64,000 nucleotides of DNA from Alphaproteobacteria bacterium (GCA_029289325.1 JARFTV010000014.1:19376-83375), one strand, 5' to 3'; shown: positions 17,958-29,997, numbered from the stretch's first letter. The notes: generated from the letters alone by a model not told the origin. Made by a program: numbers and translations.

Positions 17958-18868
17958 TAGCCGGGCACCCGGATGCGTCCTTCACCGACCGGCACCGCGC
18001 TGCCAGCGATCCGCACCTCGACCAGCTTGCCCGCTGCGACGACGGCCGTCAGCCCGATCTCGCTCGGCCGCCCCATTTCCACCCCCTGGCGCAGGGTGAA
18101 CCGCGTCTCGCCCTCGCCCAGCGCGCCTGCAGCCAGAAGTTGCGCCGCGAGAATCGCACTCGCCGAGCCCGTCGCCGGATCCTCGGGGATACCCGCCGTG
18201 GGAGAGAACATCCGCGCGCGGAAGTCGCGGCCGTCACCGGGCGTGTAAAGATAGATGCTGTCCACCCCCGCCGCCTGCATCTGCGCCGACCAGTGCGGCT
18301 CGATCGGCCGGGCCCGGCCCAGCGCCTTCAGGCTGGCGACCGGCGCGTAGAGAAAGCGCGGCCCGCCCTGCCAAAGGCCGGGGCGATGCGCGCCGCTGCC
18401 GATCTCGTCGCCGTCAAGCCCCAGCGCCGCCGCCAGCCGCCCGGCATCCAGCGCCGCAGCGCGGTCGGGCGCATCGGCCACGCCATGGGGAATGACCGGC
18501 GCCACGAACTCCGCCCGGACCGCCCCGCCCCGTCGGCTGACCCGGACCGGAACCAGCCCGGCCTCTTCCTCCAGCACAAGCTCGCGGTCGAAATCGCCGG
18601 AGGCCCCGGCACAGGTCAGATGGATCGCGCAACCGATGGTCGGGTGACCGGCAAAGGGGATCTCGGCCGTGGGAAAGAAGATGCGGACCCGTGCTGTATG
18701 GCCGGGGTCCCGGGGCGCCTGGACAAAGATCGTCTCGGACAGGTTGAACTCGCGCGCAAGGGTCTGCATCTGCGCGGTGGTCAGCCCGTCCGCGCCCAGG
18801 ACGATGGCCAGGGGGTTTCCGGCAAAGGGCCGGTCGGTAAAGACATCGCAGGTGTGGAAGGTCAGCAT
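17957..18868 (-). CDS. PhzF-family isomerase/epimerase-like protein
   Basis: 303 residues of the PhzF fold: TCDVFTDRPFAGNPLAIV at the start, catalytic-type Glu45 in FNLSETIFVQ, the second-half FPTAEIPFAGHPTIG and EDPATGSASAILA. PhzF in phenazine synthesis isomerises a dihydroanthranilate intermediate; most bacterial homologues like this one have no known substrate and there are no phenazine genes here. It follows fnrL on the same strand after 90 bases that contain a separate palindrome. Confidence 0.88.
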   Translation of the reverse strand: MLTFHTCDVFTDRPFAGNPLAIVLGADGLTTAQMQTLAREFNLSETIFVQAPRDPGHTARVRIFFPTAEIPFAGHPTIGCAIHLTCAGASGDFDRELVLEEEAGLVPVRVSRRGGAVRAEFVAPVIPHGVADAPDRAAALDAGRLAAALGLDGDEIGSGAHRPGLWQGGPRFLYAPVASLKALGRARPIEPHWSAQMQAAGVDSIYLYTPGDGRDFRARMFSPTAGIPEDPATGSASAILAAQLLAAGALGEGETRFTLRQGVEMGRPSEIGLTAVVAAGKLVEVRIAGSAVPVGEGRIRVPG

Positions 18869-18941
18869 GGGCTTGCGGAAATCCTTTCAAAAGTATGAAC
18901 GGAAAAAGCCAAGCTGTTGATTAGACGGGGATTCCGGTTCT

Positions 18942-18956
18942 TGTCCACCGTGGACA
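18942..18956. promoter_or_regulatory. TGTCCAC-C-GTGGACA palindrome upstream of phzF
   Basis: Two perfect 7-base arms around one central base, in the 90-bp gap between fnrL and phzF. A close relative (CTGTCCA-CGC-TGGACAG) occurs at 62569-62585 before the RidA gene, which hints at a shared operator. The binding protein is unknown. Confidence 0.4.
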
Positions 18957-18958
18957 GA

Positions 18959-19696
18959 TCAGACCAGCATCCCGCCGTCGGTATCATCCCCCGCCTCTTC
19001 CAGCAGCCGGTCGAGGTCCGGGATGCTGACGTGCCGGTTCCCTTCAAGGGTGATGACCCCGTCCTTCTTCAGCGCGCTGATCTGGCGGCTGACCGTCTCG
19101 AGGGTGAGGCCGAGATAATCTGCCATTTCCTCGCGGGTGAGGGGAAGGTCGACGGAAAGCTGCCCCGTGGCCTTCTTCTTGTTCAGCGCCGCCTCACGCC
19201 GGGCGATGATCGAGATCAGCGAGGCGATCTTCTCCCGCGCGGTCTTGCGGCCAAGAAGCAGCATCCACTCCCGCGCGGCATCCAGTTCGTCCAGCGTCAT
19301 CTCAAGCAGCCGCTGGGCGATGTGCGGCGTTTCGGCGATCAGCGTCTCGAACGGTTTCTTGCGGAAGCAGCACATCACCACGTCGGTGGTGGCGGTCACG
19401 TCGAAGGCCGCGGTGGAGCGACCGGGCCGGCCGACGAAGTCCGAGGGCAGCAGAAGGCCCACCATCTGACGCCGCCCATCCTCCATCGTCTGGGTCAGGC
19501 TGGCGATGCCCGAGACGACCGAGCCCACGAACTCCATCCGGTCGCCGGACCAGATGATGGTCTGGCCGGCCTGGAAGCTGCGGTAGTATTTGATCTGTTC
19601 CAGCTGGGCGAGTTCGTCCGTCTCGCACCGGGCGCAGACCGCTCGGTGTCGTATGGGGCAATCGCCGCACTGGACATGCACGAAGTGGTCCTGCAT
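18959..19696 (-). CDS. fnrL: Oxygen-sensing Crp/Fnr regulator FnrL
   Basis: 245 residues. The N-terminal cysteines CGDC...CARC (10, 13, 21, 24 from this start) and a Cys-Cys pair around residue 115 can hold the oxygen-labile 4Fe-4S cluster. A cyclic-nucleotide-type beta domain follows, then a helix-turn-helix whose recognition helix reads ETVSRQ, as in FNR, predicting TTGAT half-sites. I chose the ATG (MQDHF) over a TTG four codons upstream. An FnrL box lies 16 bases before it, suggesting autoregulation. Its likely targets in this window are ccoNOQP, ccoGHIS, usp and hemN. Confidence 0.95.
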   Translation of the reverse strand: MQDHFVHVQCGDCPIRHRAVCARCETDELAQLEQIKYYRSFQAGQTIIWSGDRMEFVGSVVSGIASLTQTMEDGRRQMVGLLLPSDFVGRPGRSTAAFDVTATTDVVMCCFRKKPFETLIAETPHIAQRLLEMTLDELDAAREWMLLLGRKTAREKIASLISIIARREAALNKKKATGQLSVDLPLTREEMADYLGLTLETVSRQISALKKDGVITLEGNRHVSIPDLDRLLEEAGDDTDGGMLV

Positions 19697-19711
19697 CCGG
19701 TGTTCCAAAGG

Positions 19712-19725
19712 TTGATCTGCGTCAA
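19712..19725. promoter_or_regulatory. FnrL box between fnrL and hemN
   Basis: TTGATCTGCGTCAA, 9 of 10 specified positions of the FNR consensus. Its centre is 40.5 bases before the hemN ATG, the distance an activating site normally keeps from the transcription start. On the other side it is 16 bases from the fnrL ATG, where it would block rather than activate. Confidence 0.88.
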
Positions 19726-19758
19726 GGTGACATTAGGCACGGTTGATAGTGTACCCGC

Positions 19759-21114
19759 ATGACCCACGATCCGCAACTCGCCCGCCTGGGGCTATTCGAC
19801 GCGCGTGTGCCCCGGTACACTTCATACCCTACCGCGCCGCATTTCGGCCCCTCGGTCGGGGCAGCTGATTTCACCAGCTGGATCGAGGCCATCCCGGAAC
19901 GCAGCGAGATCTCGCTTTACGTCCACGTCCCCTTCTGTCGCCGCTTGTGCTGGTTCTGCGCCTGCCGGACGCAGGGCGTTGCGAACAATGATCCGGTGAA
20001 TTCCTATGTCGAGACGCTGCGGGAAGAGCTGGCGCTTCTGGCCCGCCACCTGCCGCGCGGGGTCAGCCTGTCGCGACTGCATTGGGGCGGGGGAACGCCG
20101 ACGCTGCTGGATGCGGACCGGATCAATCGCCTGGCCGAGGCGATCTTCAAGGTCGCACCGATGGCCGAGGGCGGCGAATTCTCGGTCGAGATCGACCCCA
20201 ACGAGATCGACGACCCAAGGCTGGACGCGCTGGCCGCGGCGGGGATGAACCGGGCCTCGATCGGGGTGCAGGATTTCGACCCGATGATCCAGGCCGCGAT
20301 CGGGCGCGAGCAGAGCTATGCCCTGACCCGCGACGTGGTGGAGCGGATCCGCGATCGCGGCGTGGCCAGCCTGAACGCCGACATCCTGTATGGCCTGCCG
20401 CACCAGACCGGGCCACGGATCGCGGATTCGGTGCAGAAGCTCCTCACCCTCTCGCCGGACCGGGTCGCGCTTTATGGCTATGCCCATGTCCCGTGGATGA
20501 GCCGTCGGCAGCAGATGATCCCCTCGGATTCGATGCCGACCCCGCAAGAGCGGCTGGACCTGTTCGAGACCGCCCGGCAGCTGTTCGTCTGGGACGGTTA
20601 CCGCGAGATCGGGATCGACCACTTCGCCAAGCCCGAGGACGGGATGGCGCGGGCCCATGCGGCCGGTCGTCTGCGGCGGAATTTCCAGGGCTATACCGAT
20701 GACACGGCCTCGGCGCTGATCGGGATCGGGGCCTCGTCGATCAGCCGGTTCCCGCAGGGCTTTGCCCAGAACGCCTCGGCCACCGCGGCGCATGTCAAGG
20801 CAATCCGCGAAGCGCGCTTCTCGGCGCACAAGGGCCACCGTTTCAGCGGCGAGGACACGTTGCGCGCCCGTATCATCGAGGCGCTGATGTGCGACTTTGC
20901 CGTCCGGCGCGAGGAGTTGCTGGCGAATTTCGCCACCACCGACGCGCGGCTGGACGAATTGTTCGGGGCCGCGAAGGCGGTGTTCGGCGACATGGTGCGG
21001 GTCACGGATGAGGGCTTCTTCATCCCCGAGCGTGCCCGGCCGCTGACCCGGATGATCGCACGGGCCTTCGATGCCTATGACAGCGCCCAGGCGCGGCATT
21101 CGTCGGCGGTCTGA
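19759..21114 (+). CDS. hemN: Oxygen-independent coproporphyrinogen III oxidase (radical SAM)
   Basis: 451 residues. Radical-SAM cluster motif CRRLCWFC (Cys60, 64, 67) plus the extra HemN cysteine at 69; upstream RYTSYPTAPHF, then HWGGGTPTLL, the SIGVQDFD segment and YGYAHVPWM, all typical of HemN. It makes protoporphyrinogen IX without oxygen. No Shine-Dalgarno sequence precedes the ATG, and the FnrL box position predicts transcription starting at or beside the ATG. Convergent with the glycosyltransferase gene 16 bases downstream. Confidence 0.95.
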   Translation: MTHDPQLARLGLFDARVPRYTSYPTAPHFGPSVGAADFTSWIEAIPERSEISLYVHVPFCRRLCWFCACRTQGVANNDPVNSYVETLREELALLARHLPRGVSLSRLHWGGGTPTLLDADRINRLAEAIFKVAPMAEGGEFSVEIDPNEIDDPRLDALAAAGMNRASIGVQDFDPMIQAAIGREQSYALTRDVVERIRDRGVASLNADILYGLPHQTGPRIADSVQKLLTLSPDRVALYGYAHVPWMSRRQQMIPSDSMPTPQERLDLFETARQLFVWDGYREIGIDHFAKPEDGMARAHAAGRLRRNFQGYTDDTASALIGIGASSISRFPQGFAQNASATAAHVKAIREARFSAHKGHRFSGEDTLRARIIEALMCDFAVRREELLANFATTDARLDELFGAAKAVFGDMVRVTDEGFFIPERARPLTRMIARAFDAYDSAQARHSSAV

Positions 21115-21130
21115 CGCCCGGCTAACCCGT

Positions 21131-22350
21131 TCAACCCCGCTCCAGCCGGGTCAGGAGGTCGATCTGTCTTGGCAGGCAGACCGAGCGCAGATCATATCGC
21201 TCTCGCGCCATGGTCCGGGCGGCTTCGCGCATTAGGAGATAAGCCTCGGGCCGGGCCAGCGCGTCGGTCAGGGCCGCCGACCAGCCCTTGATATCGAAGA
21301 AATCGACCAGCCGGCCCGTGACGCCATCCTGAATCACTTCGGCCACCGGGGCGGTATTCGAGCCGACGACCAGTGTCCCGGCGGCCAGCGTCTCGACCAT
21401 CGACCAGGACAGGACGAAGGGATAGGTCAGATAGGCATGGACCCGGCTGACATGCAGGAGGTCGACCAGCCGGGCATAGGGCACCCGGCCCACGAAATGC
21501 ACCCGCGAGAGGTCGAGGCGATCGCGGACCTCGTTCAGGAAGATTTCTTTCCAGCTGCCGCCATCCTTGGGCGGCTGGCCGTAGCTGACCTCATTCCCGC
21601 CGACGATCACCACCTGAGCCTGCGGCCGGGCGGCAAGAACCTCGGGCAGGGCGCGGAGGAAGGTGTGGTAGCCGCGATAGGGTTCGAGGTTGCGGTTGAC
21701 GAAGGTCAGGACCTCGTCCCCGCGGTGCAGGACGCGACCGTCCGGGAGCGTGAAGCGGGCCTGCGGATTCGGCGTGAGGCGGTCGCAATCCACCCCGTCG
21801 AAGATCACCTCGATGTTCCGGCGCAGGAGCGGCGGGTGGCTGTCAGCCTGCCAGTGCGTCGGCGAAAGTCCCCGGTCGGCATGGACCAGCGCCTGGCCAA
21901 GATGGGTGGCGCGGCCTTGGGCGATCATCACCTGGTCGAAGGTGCAGCCCTGGAATTCGGGGTCGAAGCCGGTGTCTGCGCCTGTGCCCCGGTAGTAGAA
22001 TTCGGCGAAGACCAGAAGGCGCGCCTCTGGCCAGACCTCCTTGAGAAACAGCGTCTCGCCCCAGCCGGAATGGCCGTAGATCACGTCCGGCACATAGCCC
22101 TGGGCGCGAAGCTGGCGGGCGAAGCGGGCGACGACGACGCCCCGGTCGCTCATCGTCGTGTATGTGCGGCCAAGGCGGGTCTGGGCGGGATCGACCTCGG
22201 GCGGCTTGTAGCCATAGCGCAAGAGCGGGATGGGCGAGGGGTTGGTGTTCGCCGCATCGGTGATCGCCCGGACGTCATGGCCACGGCGCTGCATCTCGGG
22301 CGCGAGATGCAGGAACTGACCGGGGAAGTTCTGGTGGACGAAGAGGAGCT

Positions 22351-22354
<4 letters not shown>
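21131..22354 (-). CDS. Family 4-type glycosyltransferase
   Basis: 407 residues. MKLLFVHQNFPGQFLHLAPEM at the N-terminus and the C-terminal GT4 donor-binding stretch with VLSWSMVETLAAGTLVVGSNTAPVAEVIQDG (E-x7-E-like) mark a GT-B glycosyltransferase of family 4. The acceptor is unknown; similar genes work in surface polysaccharide or glycolipid synthesis. Unusually, it is the last gene of the Yej-type transporter operon, overlapping the ATPase gene by 4 bases (ATGA). Confidence 0.85.
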
Positions 22355-23936
<1,582 letters not shown>

Positions 23937-23940
<4 letters not shown>

Positions 23941-25058
23941 CGGAACGTCTTTCGCGGGTCGAAGGCATCGCGGACGCCCTCGAAGATGAAGACCAGAAGC
24001 GACAGCATGATGGCGAAGGTGAAGAAGGACACGAAGGCCAGATGCGGCGACTGCAGGTTCTGCTGCGCCTGACGCGACAACTGCCCCAGCGAGGGCGAGC
24101 TGGAGGGCAGGCCGAAGCCCAGGTAGTCCAGCATGGCAAGTGAACCGATGGTCCCGGTGATGATGAAGGGCAGCATGGTCAGCGTGGCGACCATGGCATT
24201 CGGCAGAAGGTGGCGGAACATGATCTGTATGTCCGGCACGCCCAACGCGCGGGCGGCGCGGACATATTCGAAGTTGCGGGCACGCAGGAACTCGGCCCGC
24301 ACCACACCGACAAGGGCGGTCCAGCCGAAAACTACCATCAGAAGGACCATGAGCCAGAAGCTCTTGGACCAGACGGCTGTGACGATGATGATGACGTAGA
24401 GGGTGGGGACCGAGGTCCAGAGCTCGATCACCCGTTGGAAGATCAGATCGGTCCGGCCGCCGAAATAGCCCTGCACCGCCCCGGCCGCGATGCCGATGAT
24501 CGAGGTGAGGAAGGTCACGATCAAGGCGAAGGTGACCGAGAGGCGGAAGCCGTAGATCACCCGCGCGGCGACGTCGCGGCTGGTGTCGTCCGTGCCAAGC
24601 CAGTTCTGCGCAGTGGGCTTGCCGGGGGCAACGCCGCCGGTGTCGACGATGGTGTTGTAGCTGTAGGGAATCGGCGGCCAGAGGATCCAGCCCTTGGTCA
24701 CAGGCTCACCCGCTGCGGTCCCGCTCGCCTGCACCTCGGCGATGATGCCCTCGGGGTCATCCCAGCAGTCCAGCGAACCGGCGGCGACGATCAGGCATTG
24801 CACCTCGACGGTGGAATACTTGGCCTCGGTCCTGAGGTCGCCGCCGAAGGCCGTTTCGGGGTAGAAGTTGAGGACCGGCGTGTAGAATTCGCCATTGTGG
24901 CTGACAAGGATCGGGCGGTCGTTGGCAATCAGCTCGGCGCAGAGCGACAGGCCGTAGAGGATGAGGAAGAGCCAGAGCGACCAATAGGCGCGCCGGTTCG
25001 CCTTGAAATTCCGCCAGCGGCGCTGGTTCAGGGGGGACAGGGCAAAGGGCCGGGCCAT
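23937..25058 (-). CDS. yejE: Peptide ABC transporter permease (YejE type)
   Basis: 373 residues. N-terminal LSPLNQRRWRNFKANRRAYWSLW with one span, a periplasmic loop with the family FYPETAFGGDLRTEA section, and five more spans containing the EAA loop (VRAARALGVPDIQIMFRHLLPNA). It ends with VFIFEGVRDAFDPRKTFR, as in YejE. It shares one base with the yejB stop codon. Confidence 0.92.
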
Positions 25059-26200
25059 CAGCCGCGCCTTTCAAAGTCGATGCGCGGATCGACCAGCACA
25101 TACATCAGGTCGGACAGGATGCCGACCACCAGCCCGATCAGCCCGAAGGCGAAGAGCGTGCCGAAGATCACCGGATAGTCACGCTCGACCGCAGAACGGT
25201 AGCCAAGCTGGCCAAGGCCATCGAGCGAGAAGATGAATTCGATGATCAGGCTGGACCCGAAGAACACGCCAAGGAACAGGCTGGGGAAGCCCGCGATCAC
25301 GATCAGCATCGCGTTGCGGAAGACATGGCCGTAAAGGACCTTCGATTCCGACAGACCCTTGGCGCGGGCGGTCATCACGTAATGCTTTTTGATCTCGTCC
25401 AGGAAGCTGTTCTTGGTCAGCAGCGTCAAGGTGGCAAAGGCCGAGATGAGCTGCGCTGTCACCGGCAGGATGATGTGCCAGAGATAATCGGTGATCTTCT
25501 GGTACCAGGGGAAGTTCTCCCACCCGTCCGAGGTCAGGCCGCGGAGGGGGAACCACTGGAAATAGGACCCGCCGGCGAAGACCACCATCAGCATGATCGC
25601 GAACAGGAAACCGGGGATCGCATAGGCCGCGATGATGATTCCGCTGGTCCAGGTGTCGAAGCTGGACCCGTCGCGCACCGCCTTGCGGATGCCAAGCGGG
25701 ATCGAGACGAGGTAGGCGATCAAGGTCGACCACAGGCCGAGGGTGATCGAGACGGGCATCTTCTCCAGCACCAGATCGACGACCGAAATCGACCGGAAAT
25801 AGCTCTCGCCGAAATCGAAGGTCAGGTAATTGCCCATCATGATGAAAAAGCGTTCAAAGGCCGGGATCGGCTCTTTGTCGCATTCCGGCGCGCGCAGGTT
25901 GGGGGTGCCGGTGAAGCCGTCCTCGCAGACGATGCGGGCGAAACCGAACTGGACCTCCAGCTTCGCAAGGAATTCCGGCGGCAGGCCCCGCGCGCCGACA
26001 TAACCGCTGTCCTGGTTCTGCGTCCCCGCGTCCGAAGTCCCGCTGAGCGCGGCGATGGCATCGCCCTCGCCCTCGATCCGGGCCTGGATCTGGTCGATCG
26101 GCCCACCGGGGACGAACTGGGTCAGGGCGAAGTTGATCAGCATGACCCCGAACAGCGTCGGGATCACCAGAAGCAACCGGCGGAGGATATAGGCGCCCAA
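25058..26200 (-). CDS. yejB: Peptide ABC transporter permease (YejB type)
   Basis: 380 residues. It begins [24 protein letters not shown], the standard start of OppB/DppB/YejB permeases, has the long extra periplasmic loop of the YejB subgroup, and the EAA motif [23 protein letters not shown]. Lies between the binding protein gene (15 bases) and yejE. Confidence 0.92.
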   Translation of the reverse strand: MGAYILRRLLLVIPTLFGVMLINFALTQFVPGGPIDQIQARIEGEGDAIAALSGTSDAGTQNQDSGYVGARGLPPEFLAKLEVQFGFARIVCEDGFTGTPNLRAPECDKEPIPAFERFFIMMGNYLTFDFGESYFRSISVVDLVLEKMPVSITLGLWSTLIAYLVSIPLGIRKAVRDGSSFDTWTSGIIIAAYAIPGFLFAIMLMVVFAGGSYFQWFPLRGLTSDGWENFPWYQKITDYLWHIILPVTAQLISAFATLTLLTKNSFLDEIKKHYVMTARAKGLSESKVLYGHVFRNAMLIVIAGFPSLFLGVFFGSSLIIEFIFSLDGLGQLGYRSAVERDYPVIFGTLFAFGLIGLVVGILSDLMYVLVDPRIDFERRG

Positions 26201-26215
26201 GTGCTTGCCTGCCTG

Positions 26216-28129
26216 TTATTTCAGGACGCCTGCTGCCTTCAGCGCCCCGGCTTTTTCGGCGTTGTACCACCAGAGCGATTCGACGCCAAGCGCATAGGGC
26301 GGGATCTCTTCGGGGTGGTCATACATGTCGTAATAGGCCACCCAATGCTCTGCCTTGAACCATTGCGGGATCCAGTAGCCCTCGGCCCGCAGGACGCGGT
26401 CCAGCGCTTTTGTCGCGACGGTCAGGTCCTCGCGCGTGTCGGCGGCCATGACGACGTCGATCAGCCGGTCCACCGCCGGGCTTTTCAGGCCCGCAAGGTT
26501 GAAGACCGAAACGTCCGCCGTGGCCGAACCGTAATACTGCTTCAGCTCCGGCCCCGAGAAATAGGAGGAGCGCAGGTTGTCGGTCACGAGGTCGAAATCA
26601 TACTGCGGATTGCGGGTCCGGGCCTCGTACTGGGCGGGGTCCACGTTTTCCAGCCGGGCGGCGATGCCAAGGGCGTTCAGGTTTTCGACGAATGGCGTGA
26701 TGATCCGGTCGAACTGGGGGCTGGCGTTCAGGAACTCCAGCGTCAGGACCTGCCCTGCAGCGTTCCGGCGTCGGCCGTCGTCGCCGACGGTCCAGCCCGC
26801 CTCGTCCAGAAGGGCGCTGGCGGCGCGGAGGTTGCGGCGGTCAAGCTGCCGCTCACCGCTGGTGGGGGCCATCGCCGCCTCGTCCGTCAGGATGGCGGGG
26901 GGGAGCAGCCCCTCCTCCACCAGCGGCTGGAGGATCGCCACTTCCTCGGGCGAAGGGGTGCCGGTGGCTTCCATCTCGGTGTTTTCCCAGACCGAGTTGA
27001 TGCGGCTGTACAGTCCGTAGAACAGCGTCTGGTTCGACCATTCGAAGTTGAACATCAGCGCGATGGCCTGACGCACCTTCGGGTCCTGCCAGTTGGCGCG
27101 GCGCAGGTTGAAGACGAAGCCCTGCCCATTGGCCTTGGCCCCGCTGGGCAGCGCATCCTTCTTCACATGGCCGGCGGTGACGGCGGGGAAGTTGTAGGAT
27201 TCGGCCCAGGTCTTGGAGGAATTCTCGATCCGCAGATGGTAGATGCCGGCCTTGAACCCCTCGAAGGCGGCATTGCCGTCGGCGAAATATTCGTAGCGCA
27301 GGGTGTCAAAGTTGTTCTGCCCGATGTTGATCGGCAGGTCCTTGCCCCAGTAATCCGGGTTGCGGCGGTAGGTGATGCTGCGGCCGATGTCCATCTTGTC
27401 GAACATGTAGGGCCCGGTTCCCAGATGCGGGATGATCGAGCTTTCCTCGAGGTCGAGGTTGTGCTTCTCGAAATAGGCGCGGGAAAAGACCGGCAGGCCG
27501 CCGACGGATTCCGGCAGATCGCGCGTCGGGATGCCAGGGCGGAAGGTGAACTTGATCCGATGGGGGTCCAGCACTTCGACCGTTTCGACCTGTTCGTTCA
27601 GCACGGTACGGAAGTCGCTGAGGCCCTTGTCGCGGAAGGTCTCGAACGAGAACAGCACGTCATCGGCCGTCAGCGGCGTGCCGTCCGAGAAGCGGACCTC
27701 GGGACGCAGGTTGAAGATCACCCAGGACCGATCCTCGGGGTATTCCATCGTGGTGCACATCAGGCAGTAGCTGGCGCCGATCTCGTCCGCGGTGCCGGTC
27801 AGGATCGATTCCATCATGATGGTGGAGGCGATAGCCCCCACGCCCTTGACCGAAAACGGGTTGAGGCTGTCGAAGGTGCCCTGCATCCACTGCGAAAGCT
27901 CACCGCCCTTGGGGGCGTCGGGATTGACATAGGGCAGATGGGTGAAGTCCGCCGGGAGCTTCAGGTCGCCAAAGGTGGAAATCCCGTGCGACGTGATGAC
28001 CGTTTCCGCCCGTGCCGACAGCGCCGTCGCAGCCAGCGCGAGGATCAGCGTCCCGGTCGCCGCCAGAGGCCCCCATCCCGTCCGCCGCACCGCACGCGCC
28101 TGTGCCACCGCCGGTCCTGCCTGTCGCAT
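26216..28129 (-). CDS. yejA: Extracellular peptide-binding protein (YejA type)
   Basis: 637 residues with a signal peptide ending near ATALSARA and the family 5 solute-binding layout: HGISTFGDLKLP, FTHLPYVNPDAPKGG, GTFDSLNPFSVKG, and RNPDYWGKDLP. The long form with this N-terminus matches the YejA/microcin C group that binds oligopeptides in the periplasm. I chose the ATG at 28129, which has GGGGAG 8 bases upstream, over a TTG seven codons earlier. First gene of a yejABEF-glycosyltransferase operon. Confidence 0.92.
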   Translation of the reverse strand: MRQAGPAVAQARAVRRTGWGPLAATGTLILALAATALSARAETVITSHGISTFGDLKLPADFTHLPYVNPDAPKGGELSQWMQGTFDSLNPFSVKGVGAIASTIMMESILTGTADEIGASYCLMCTTMEYPEDRSWVIFNLRPEVRFSDGTPLTADDVLFSFETFRDKGLSDFRTVLNEQVETVEVLDPHRIKFTFRPGIPTRDLPESVGGLPVFSRAYFEKHNLDLEESSIIPHLGTGPYMFDKMDIGRSITYRRNPDYWGKDLPINIGQNNFDTLRYEYFADGNAAFEGFKAGIYHLRIENSSKTWAESYNFPAVTAGHVKKDALPSGAKANGQGFVFNLRRANWQDPKVRQAIALMFNFEWSNQTLFYGLYSRINSVWENTEMEATGTPSPEEVAILQPLVEEGLLPPAILTDEAAMAPTSGERQLDRRNLRAASALLDEAGWTVGDDGRRRNAAGQVLTLEFLNASPQFDRIITPFVENLNALGIAARLENVDPAQYEARTRNPQYDFDLVTDNLRSSYFSGPELKQYYGSATADVSVFNLAGLKSPAVDRLIDVVMAADTREDLTVATKALDRVLRAEGYWIPQWFKAEHWVAYYDMYDHPEEIPPYALGVESLWWYNAEKAGALKAAGVLK

Positions 28130-28258
28130 CGGCCACTCCCCCTTGGTCAACCTGCCTTATTCTTCGATCCTATTTCCCGCTTTGTCGAGCCAACAAGCCG
28201 CGACGTTCCCGCGCATTTGCGTGATTGGCGCGGTCGTTGCGCATTCTGCAGGCGATGG

Positions 28259-28621
28259 CTAACGCAGCCGGAAGGTGGCCGAATTCCCGGCCCCGCGATC
28301 CACGGTAAAGCGCATCCGCTCAGCCCCCTGCGCCTCGACGAGCTGGCAGTTGTAGGCGATGGGCGTGCCGCTCCAGTCCATCTCGCGGCAGAAATAGCCG
28401 TCCTGCCAGGACCAGCTTCCGGTGATCTGCCAACCCAGGGCCGATCCCTGGATGCTGCCATCTGGCAGGACATTGATCGAGAGATTGTAAAGCCCGATCC
28501 GCAGGACGCGATCCTTCACGAGGTCGAGGAAGCGGTCCTTTTCGCGAACCGGCTCAAAGCCGTTCGCGCTGGCAGTGGCGGGGGCGGCAAGCAGGGACAG
28601 GACAAGCAACAGGCGCAACAT
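28259..28621 (-). CDS. Small secreted protein of unknown function
   Basis: 120 residues with a clear signal peptide (MLRLLLVLSLLAAPATASA, cleavage before NG). The mature chain has two cysteines (YFCREMDW and YNCQLVE) that could form a disulphide, and a beta-rich GSIQGSALGWQITGSWSWQDGYF centre. I do not recognise the family, but the composition suggests a conserved Rhodobacteraceae periplasmic protein. It lies between dapB and yejA on the same strand. Confidence 0.7.
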   Translation of the reverse strand: MLRLLLVLSLLAAPATASANGFEPVREKDRFLDLVKDRVLRIGLYNLSINVLPDGSIQGSALGWQITGSWSWQDGYFCREMDWSGTPIAYNCQLVEAQGAERMRFTVDRGAGNSATFRLR

Positions 28622-28682
28622 GGCATCCTCCGGGCACCAGACAGGGCTTTTACGCCCCGCCGGCCCGGTCGGATTAGTCAGG

Positions 28683-29492
28683 TCAGATGCCCAGAACGTC
28701 CATCATGTCATACTGGCCAGGCTTCCGGCCCTGACCCCAGACGGCGGCCTTCAGCGCGCCACGGGCAAAGATCGCGCGATCGGTCGCCAGATGGCGCAGG
28801 ACAATGCGCTCACCCTCGCCCGCGAAGATCACGTCATGCTCGCCCACGATGTCGCCGCCCCGGATCGCCGAAAAGCCGATGGTCCCGCGTTCCCGCGCGC
28901 CGGTGATGCCGTCGCGGCCCGAAACCTTGGCCTCGTCCAGCGTGACACCGCGCCCGTCGGCGGCGGCCTGGCCCAGCATCAGCGCAGTCCCCGAGGGGGC
29001 GTCGACCTTCATCCGGTGATGCGCCTCGACGATTTCCACGTCCCAGTCGGCGTCCAGCGCCTGGGCGACCTTCTGGGTCAGCCGGACCAGCAGGTTCACC
29101 CCCAGCGACATGTTCCCCGCCCGCACGATCACCGCATGACGGCTGGCGGCCTCGATCTTCGCCAGATGATCGGGCTCCAGCCCCGTTGTGCCGATCACAT
29201 GCACCGCCCTGGCCTGCGCTGCCAGCGCGGCGAATTCCACCGTGGCGGCGGGAGAGGTGAAGTCGACCACCGCCTGCGCCTTGGCAAAGGCCTCCAGCGG
29301 GTCGTCCGTGACCTTGACCCCAAGGGCCGGGCCGCCCATGCATTCGCCCACGTCCCTGCCGATCCAGAGATGGCCCGCGCGTTCGACACAACCGACCAGC
29401 CGCAGCTTGTCGCTGGACCCAGCCAGCCGGATCAAGGTCTGCCCCATCCGGCCCGATGCGCCGGTCACCACAAGGCCGGGAAGATCGTCCAT
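28683..29492 (-). CDS. dapB: 4-hydroxy-tetrahydrodipicolinate reductase
   Basis: 269 residues. Nucleotide-binding [22 protein letters not shown], and the catalytic [16 protein letters not shown] motif. DapB catalyses the NAD(P)H reduction step in the diaminopimelate/lysine pathway. The ATG giving MDDLPGLVV has AGGAGG 5 bases upstream; an upstream Met would overlap this site. It diverges from rbfA. Confidence 0.95.
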   Translation of the reverse strand: MDDLPGLVVTGASGRMGQTLIRLAGSSDKLRLVGCVERAGHLWIGRDVGECMGGPALGVKVTDDPLEAFAKAQAVVDFTSPAATVEFAALAAQARAVHVIGTTGLEPDHLAKIEAASRHAVIVRAGNMSLGVNLLVRLTQKVAQALDADWDVEIVEAHHRMKVDAPSGTALMLGQAAADGRGVTLDEAKVSGRDGITGARERGTIGFSAIRGGDIVGEHDVIFAGEGERIVLRHLATDRAIFARGALKAAVWGQGRKPGQYDMMDVLGI

Positions 29493-29577
29493 TCTGTCCT
29501 CCTGCATTCGCCCCTCCCTAGCCGCTTCGTGCGGGCATGAGAAGCCCGGCGTTGCAGGGCGCAAGGAAAGGGCCTAA

Positions 29578-29997
29578 ATGGGCGCAATGTCCAAGCGCAC
29601 TCCCTCCGGCACCGGCCCCTCGCAACGCCAGCTCCGCGTCGGCGAACTGATCCGCCGCACGCTCTCTGACGTGCTGAACCGGGCCGAAATCCACGATCCC
29701 GAGCTGAACGCCATGTCGATCACGGTGGGCGAGGTTTCCTGCTCACCCGACCTCAAGGTCGCGACGGTCTATGTCATGCCGCTGATGGGCTCGGTCCCGG
29801 TGCAGGATGCCATCGCCGCGCTGGCCAGGAACAAGGCCGAGCTGCGGCATCGCGTCAGCCAGGAACTGACGCTGAAATACGCGCCCGACCTGCGTTTCCG
29901 CCCGGATGAGACCTTTGACCGGCTGGACGAAACCCGGCGGCTGTTTTCGGACCCCACCGTTCAGCGGGACCTCGAAAAGCCGGACGAGGACGCCTGA
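29578..29997 (+). CDS. rbfA: 30S ribosome-binding factor A
   Basis: 139 residues matching Rbf[22 protein letters not shown], the central [20 protein letters not shown] and the end [17 protein letters not shown]. It helps mature the 16S rRNA 5' end and cold adaptation. Preceded by AAGGAAAGG. Its TGA overlaps the ATG of the next gene, and truB follows, forming the common rbfA-truB grouping but with an inserted gene. Confidence 0.93.
   Translation: MGAMSKRTPSGTGPSQRQLRVGELIRRTLSDVLNRAEIHDPELNAMSITVGEVSCSPDLKVATVYVMPLMGSVPVQDAIAALARNKAELRHRVSQELTLKYAPDLRFRPDETFDRLDETRRLFSDPTVQRDLEKPDEDA

Noticed and set aside
25325..28906. A 1193-codon open frame on the plus strand
   Set aside because: It lies opposite the yejB, yejA and dapB-side genes, whose proteins have clear family motifs; its translation is low-complexity (Arg, Gly, Asp, His rich). 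It is a high-GC shadow frame.
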